9,561 bases of DNA, taken from NCBI GenBank assembly GCA_017354095.1, contig JAFMRP010000116.1, positions 1 through 9,561 on the forward strand. Direction: 5' to 3'. Position 1 is the first letter of the stretch, and each line of letters begins with the position of its first letter. The notes beneath the pieces were generated by a model, which saw only the letters and a list, made by a program, of their open reading frames with translations, had not been told where the DNA came from and did no database searches. Positions 6,515 to 9,561 of this stretch are shown here, piece after piece. The position numbers were made by a program, and so were the translations under genes. The DNA is from Ktedonobacteraceae bacterium (lineage in GTDB: Bacteria > Chloroflexota > Ktedonobacteria > Ktedonobacterales > Ktedonobacteraceae).

Positions 6515-6543
6515 TTGAAAATGTAATAGAAATCTATTATAAT
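6515..6543 (+). promoter_or_regulatory. Near-consensus sigma-70 promoter of the HD-domain gene
   Basis: TTGAAA (6515-6520) and TATAAT (6538-6543) are separated by exactly 17 bp, so ten or more of the twelve consensus positions match. Transcription would begin at about 6550. The promoter starts 11 bp after the stop of the preceding gene and drives the HD-domain gene and the intron within it. Both operator copies overlap it. Confidence 0.82.
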
Positions 6544-6570
6544 TGATTATGTAATAGAAAAGTATTACAT
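6521..6570 (+). promoter_or_regulatory. Twin palindromic operators overlapping the promoter
   Basis: Two related palindromes lie 28 bp apart centre to centre. The downstream one (6549-6570) is perfect: ATGTAATA, a 6-base centre, TATTACAT. The upstream one (6521-6542) has ATGTAATA, a 6-base centre and an imperfect right half, TATTATAA. Both share ATGTAATAGAAA at the left. The upstream copy fills the spacer between -35 and -10, and the other covers the start site, so a dimeric repressor binding there would block transcription. No regulator gene that matches is visible in the window. Confidence 0.75.
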
Positions 6571-6593
6571 TTAGCCGGGCAAAGGGGGTATGA

Positions 6594-6777
6594 ATGCAAC
6601 CATTAGTAACTCGTGCATTTCTTCTCGCATCCGAAATCCATGCCACGCAGAAACGGAAAGCGTCGATCATCCCGTGGAGACCCTATCTCAGCCACCTTAT
6701 GGAAGTGGCCGGGATGGTGATGGCGAACGGCGGCAGCGATAGCGCCGTGGCGGCTGCCCTGCTCCACGATGCTATCG
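6594..6777 (+). CDS. HD-domain phosphohydrolase-like gene, 5' exon (interrupted by group II intron)
   Basis: The ATG at 6594 follows AAAGGGGG at a five-base spacing. The 61 complete codons match the N-terminal half of HD-domain proteins related to RelA/SpoT hydrolase domains: HATQKRK (His16), YLSH (His34), and the LLHDAI motif with His58-Asp59. These residues bind the metal in the family, which often hydrolyses phosphate esters of nucleotides. The reading frame runs into the intron at codon 62; without splicing it ends at TGA 6789-6791 and yields 65 residues. With splicing, codon 62 becomes GAG (Glu), giving LLHDAIE as the family expects, and continues into 9195-9391 for a 126-residue product. 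Substrate unknown. Confidence 0.75.
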
Positions 6778-7041
6778 GTGTGACACGTTGACCTAAATGA
6801 GCAAAAGCTCAAGGACGGTCGCAAGGGTAAAACCTTGACAACTTGATTTCCGTGGTGGTGAGTCCTAGTTGACAATTCCACCCCTCTAGGTACAAGAGTG
6901 ACAGCGAGTCCCTTACTTGAATACACTGGCAAGGTACTCAGGTAAAGCAGGGAATCACGGTGGTAACTCGGAATCCGACTGAGAATCCCATCTAGCACAG
7001 TCAGTCATGGATAGGAGACGAACTCTCACTTGAACTGTCGT

Positions 7042-7048
7042 CATCGTG
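7042..7048 (+). other. EBS2 of the group II intron
   Basis: CATCGTG is the exact complement of exon bases 6765-6771 (CACGATG). It can sit in the loop of a small TCGT/ACGA hairpin (7038-7053), although that stem competes with a 7-bp stem formed by 7051-7057 and 7070-7076. Its place upstream of EBS1 in domain I is as expected. Confidence 0.8.
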
Positions 7049-7097
7049 AACGAGCCTACTCGGAGTAACAGGCTCGCCCAAAAGGGGATGAGATAAG

Positions 7098-7120
7098 CAG
7101 AATCTTCGGTAGAGAGTCTG
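7098..7120 (+). other. EBS1 hairpin of the group II intron
   Basis: CAGAATCT (7098-7105) pairs with AGAGTCTG (7113-7120), seven pairs with one A-G mismatch, leaving a 7-base loop TCGGTAG. The loop's CGGTAG (7107-7112) pairs with the last six exon bases CTATCG (6772-6777). T7106, just before EBS1, could pair with A9195, the first base of the 3' exon, in the manner of a delta contact. Confidence 0.82.
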
Positions 7121-7365
7121 AAAGATTGAGAAGTCGATCGTTCTCAATGAGTACCCGAACATCTCCGGCAGATAGAGAGGTCCTAAAACTGACAGAAAAC
7201 GGAAATCAGGAACGTGGGAAGCCTTCCATTGCTCTCAGAAATGGTCGATTACCTGAGAAGCAGCCAGCGCAAGCAATGGGAGGAAGGGATTGTCTCCCAA
7301 GCAAAAGCCCCGACGTAATGAAGGGGATACGCAGACAGAGACACGACTACTTGGAAGGTAAAGCT

Positions 7366-9117
7366 ATGAGTAGCAGACAAGAAGCCATGAACACGGAAGA
7401 AAAACCGATGTATGGATGGAACGAACTCCCCTGGAAGAAAATCGAGCGGAGAACGTTTAAGCTGCAAAAGCGGATTTACCAAGCCAGTCAACGTGGAGAC
7501 GTCAAGACAGTCCACAAACTACAAAGACTCCTCACCAAATCCTGGTCAGCGAAATGTATTGCAGTAAGACGGGTCACGCAAGACAATCAAGGGAAGAAAA
7601 CCGCTGGAGTGGATGGAATGAAAATTCTCACCCCCCAAGCGAGAGTACTCCTGGTAAGCGTCCTAAAACTAGAGGGGAAAGCCCAACCAACAAGAAGGGT
7701 ATGGATACCCAAACCTGGAAAGGAGGAGAAACGTCCTCTAGGAATCCCCACGATCCGAGATAGAGCACTGCAAACATTAGTAAAATTAGCGTTAGAACCA
7801 GAATGGGAGGCCCATTTTGAATCGAACAGCTATGGTTTCCGACCAGGACGCTCATGTCACGATGCGATTGACGCCATTTTCAACGAGATCCGATCCAAGA
7901 CGAAATACGTACTGGATGCAGACATCGCAAAATGCTTCGACCGCATAAACCATACCGCATTGCTCAACAAACTCAAAACCGCCCCAACATACCGACGCCA
8001 AATAAAAGCATGGCTCAAAGCGGGAGTAATGGACGGAAAAGAACTCTTCCCGACTGAAGAAGGTACCCCTCAAGGGGGAACGATATCGCCGCTGCTGGCT
8101 AATATAGCCTTACACGGCATGGAAACCTACATTCAGGAAAAGTTCCCAACGAGAAACCCACGAATCAATGGGAAGTGCAAGAGAACAAAAGCGCCTGTGC
8201 TCATTAGATACGCAGATGACCTAGTAATTCTCCATCCTGATATTGAAGTCATCAAAGGATGCAAAGAGGCAATGACGGAATGGCTTAAAAACATGGGATT
8301 AGAACTGAAACCAAGTAAAACAAAACTCACACACACCCTGGAAGAGTACGAGGGAAACGTGGGTTTTGACTTCCTGGGATTCCATGTGCGGCAATATCCA
8401 GTAGGAAAAAACCGCTCAGGAAAACTGGCCAGCGGAGAACCACTTGGTTTCAAACCCCACATCACCCCAAGCAAAGAGAAAGTGAAGCTTCACCTGCAAC
8501 GTCTAGGGAAAATTATCGACAACCACAAAGCAGCGCCACAACAGGCACTGATAGCTAAGCTCAACCCTGTTGTCATGGGATGGGCAAGGTACTACTCGAC
8601 ACAAGTAAGCAAGGAAACCTTCACAACCGCAGATCATCTACTGCACCAAAAACTCAGAGCCTGGGCAAACAGTCGGCATTCAAAGAAAAACCTCCACTGG
8701 ATAAGTGACAAATATTGGCTCATTGAAACAGAAGGATGGATATTTGCGACGAAAGACAACAAATATCGTCTTTGGAAACACGCAAAAATGCCAATACGAA
8801 GACACACGAAAGTGCAGGGAAATAGAAGCCCATATGATGGCGACTGGATATATTGGGGAACAAGAAGAGGAGAACATCCAGAAACGACAAAAGCCATAGG
8901 AACTCTTCTCAAGAGACAGCATGGCAAATGTCCCTGGTGTGGATTATACTTCAAAGATGGGGATTTGCTGGAAATAGACCACATTATACCTAAATCCCTT
9001 GGAGGGACGGAGAACAAAACAAATCAGCAACTCCTACATCGGCATTGCCACGACCTAAAAACAGCAAAAGATGGAAGCTGTAGAACTGGTACGCATGAAA
9101 ACACGCCAAGTAGTTGA
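7366..9117 (+). CDS. ltrA: Group II intron-encoded reverse transcriptase / maturase with HNH endonuclease
   Basis: The 583-residue protein binds its own intron RNA, aids splicing, and copies the intron into new DNA sites. Domains in order: N-terminal RT0-like region (KLQKRIYQASQRGDV, about 32-46); fingers/palm with GIPTIRDRALQ (126-136), the first catalytic Asp (Asp186 in DADIAKCFD), TPQGG (234-238) and YADD (282-285); maturase/X domain at about 360-450; and a C-terminal HNH nuclease with Cys522-x2-Cys525, Asp538-His539 and the HRHCH motif at 558-562. All key residues are present, so it looks active. The frame is open back to 7126, but the ATG at 7366 is chosen because GGAAGG lies seven bases before it and family members begin shortly before this KPMYGWNELPW segment; ATG 7387 is the alternative. 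ltrA is used as the generic family symbol. Confidence 0.95.
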   Translation: MSSRQEAMNTEEKPMYGWNELPWKKIERRTFKLQKRIYQASQRGDVKTVHKLQRLLTKSWSAKCIAVRRVTQDNQGKKTAGVDGMKILTPQARVLLVSVLKLEGKAQPTRRVWIPKPGKEEKRPLGIPTIRDRALQTLVKLALEPEWEAHFESNSYGFRPGRSCHDAIDAIFNEIRSKTKYVLDADIAKCFDRINHTALLNKLKTAPTYRRQIKAWLKAGVMDGKELFPTEEGTPQGGTISPLLANIALHGMETYIQEKFPTRNPRINGKCKRTKAPVLIRYADDLVILHPDIEVIKGCKEAMTEWLKNMGLELKPSKTKLTHTLEEYEGNVGFDFLGFHVRQYPVGKNRSGKLASGEPLGFKPHITPSKEKVKLHLQRLGKIIDNHKAAPQQALIAKLNPVVMGWARYYSTQVSKETFTTADHLLHQKLRAWANSRHSKKNLHWISDKYWLIETEGWIFATKDNKYRLWKHAKMPIRRHTKVQGNRSPYDGDWIYWGTRRGEHPETTKAIGTLLKRQHGKCPWCGLYFKDGDLLEIDHIIPKSLGGTENKTNQQLLHRHCHDLKTAKDGSCRTGTHENTPSS

Positions 9118-9118
9118 G

Positions 9119-9152
9119 GAGCCGTGTGAAGGGAAATCTTCAAGCACGGTTC
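9119..9152 (+). ncRNA. Group II intron domain V (catalytic hairpin)
   Basis: The 34-base hairpin has an 8-bp lower stem (GAGCCGTG with CACGGTTC, one G-U), a two-base AG bulge, a 5-bp upper stem (TGAAG with CTTCA) and a GNRA-type loop (GAAA closed by G-U). Length, bulge and tetraloop are those of standard bacterial domain V, the metal-binding core of the ribozyme. Confidence 0.93.
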
Positions 9153-9194
9153 TGAAGACGAGTCAGCAAGGGTGACCTGCTGGCTTAGTTCAAC
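9153..9194 (+). ncRNA. Group II intron domain VI with branch-point A
   Basis: GTCAGCA and TGCTGGC pair around a short loop to form the domain VI stem. A9187 lies eight bases from the intron end within TTAGTTC and is the likely bulged branch-point adenosine that forms the lariat. The 3' end is AAC. Confidence 0.82.
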
Positions 9195-9391
9195 AGCAAG
9201 GGCTTACTCCAGAAACCCGTCTCACGATTCTTCGGATCAAGGATGTGTGGTATCAACTTCCCGCTTACCGGGTCGAAGTGGCCAGTACAGATATTTATGA
9301 TGCCGTCTTACACCATGGAGTGCGGACACTCACCGAATTCGATCAGTACCTGATCGAGCGCGGAAAGCCCCCGCGTGCAAAAAGGCTCTAG
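9195..9391 (+). CDS. 3' exon after the group II intron: C-terminal half of the spliced product
   Basis: After the predicted splice junction the frame is open for 64 codons to TAG at 9389-9391. It has no in-frame ATG, and an in-frame TGA lies 20 bp upstream inside the intron, so it makes sense only as a downstream exon. Joined to 6777 it completes a Glu codon and keeps frame. The encoded segment (EQGLTPETRL, then a region with DVWYQLPAYR and HHGVRTLTEFDQYL, ending in PPRAKRL) shows none of the later HD-family signatures such as a DKLHN-like motif. It may be a divergent end or come from another gene after rearrangement. I do not recognise its family. Confidence 0.6.
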
Positions 9392-9397
9392 CTTTTT
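9379..9397 (+). terminator. Weak A-stem-T hairpin at the end of the HD-gene 3' exon
   Basis: AAAAA(G)GC and GCTTTTT can pair around TCTA, with one bulged G, and the hairpin ends in five T. It overlaps the stop codon. The stem is mostly A-T, so it would be a weak terminator at best. Confidence 0.35.
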
Positions 9398-9431
9398 CCG
9401 AGATTGGAAGCAAATCGTGGCGGGGAACTCA

Positions 9432-9452
9432 GTGACGCATGATGTGACGCAT
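9432..9452 (+). repeat. GTGACGCAT direct repeat
   Basis: GTGACGCAT occurs at 9432-9440 and 9444-9452, separated by GAT. It lies in the 170-bp non-coding end of the window (9392-9561), in which I see no gene or RNA. It may be a binding site for an unknown regulator or a chance repeat. Confidence 0.5.
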
Positions 9453-9561
9453 CCCGCCAGAAATTGGCTCTGCCCACGGGATACGTGTATGACTTCCCTA
9501 CCTCGTCAGAGGGACAGCTTCCTGGCATCGTGTGTGGGAGGCGATCAGTCTGAGCGGATTT

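Larger units (their letters stand above)
6778..9194 (+). mobile_element. Group II intron with intron-encoded protein (2417 bp)
   Basis: The element starts with GTGTGACACG, matching the GUGYG 5' consensus, and ends in ...TTAGTTCAAC, matching the AY 3' rule. Domain V is recognisable at 9119-9152 and domain VI with its branch-site A at 9153-9194. The maturase ORF ends two bases before domain V, which places it in domain IV. The boundaries are supported independently by exon pairing: EBS2 (7042-7048) pairs with 6765-6771 in all seven positions and EBS1 (7107-7112) pairs with 6772-6777 in all six, one as G-U. It is AT-richer than the flanking genes. It is a ribozyme and retroelement that splices itself from the HD-gene transcript and can insert into matching DNA by retrohoming. 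Confidence 0.95.

Noticed and set aside
7126..7365. N-terminal extension of the maturase from 7126
   Set aside because: These bases belong to the structured intron RNA upstream of domain IV. The encoded peptide is unlike maturase N-termini, and ATG 7366 has a better ribosome site.
6778..9194. Diversity-generating retroelement or CRISPR-linked reverse transcriptase
   Set aside because: The intron ends, EBS/IBS pairing, domain V and the HNH domain identify a standard group II intron. There is no template/variable repeat pair and no CRISPR array.

Overview
The window looks like bacterial chromosome with accessory content. GC-rich metabolic genes sit next to AT-rich promoters with near-consensus sigma-70 hexamers. 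A type II polyketide-like ketosynthase pair lies near a group II intron that encodes an HNH-type maturase. This mix would fit a Ktedonobacteria-like Chloroflexota genome, but that assignment is an inference from gene content and style; no rRNA or marker gene is present.

Layout. (1) 1-514, plus strand: the C-terminal part of an FGGY-family sugar kinase, cut by the window edge. (2) 693-1289, minus strand: a small secreted protein of unknown function with its own promoter (1334-1362) and a likely terminator (646-678). (3) 1403-4926, minus strand: a three-gene unit, transcribed as an alpha/beta-hydrolase-fold protein, then an intact ketosynthase (Cys171/His312/Lys344/His349), then a chain-length-factor-like partner that has lost the Cys and one His. 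The last two genes are 4 bp apart. The hydrolase-like protein lacks both the nucleophilic Ser and the catalytic His, so two of the three proteins look like non-catalytic members of enzyme families. (4) 4927-5238: divergent control region. (5) 5239-5715, plus strand: a SnoaL/NTF2-like protein, a fold used by polyketide cyclases, divergent from the ketosynthase unit. (6) 5829-6503, plus strand: an unrecognised, helix-rich 224-residue protein. (7) 6515-6570: a sigma-70 promoter (TTGAAA-17-TATAAT) carrying two copies of one palindromic operator. (8) 6594-9391, plus strand: an HD-domain gene whose HD motif is split by a 2417-bp group II intron (6778-9194) with a 583-residue RT/maturase/HNH protein. 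(9) 9392-9561: no gene seen.

How the parts fit. The KS/CLF pair, the SnoaL-like protein and the hydrolase-like protein suggest a small polyketide- or fatty-acid-like pathway. No acyl carrier protein, ketoreductase or malonyltransferase is visible, so carrier and tailoring functions must come from elsewhere or the set is an orphan. The intron can be read closely: its EBS2 and EBS1 sequences pair with the 13 bases just before the insertion point, domains V and VI are recognisable, and splicing joins the flanking exons in frame to give a 126-residue product. The second half of that product does not resemble the rest of the HD family, which may mean the 3' flank was exchanged by recombination.
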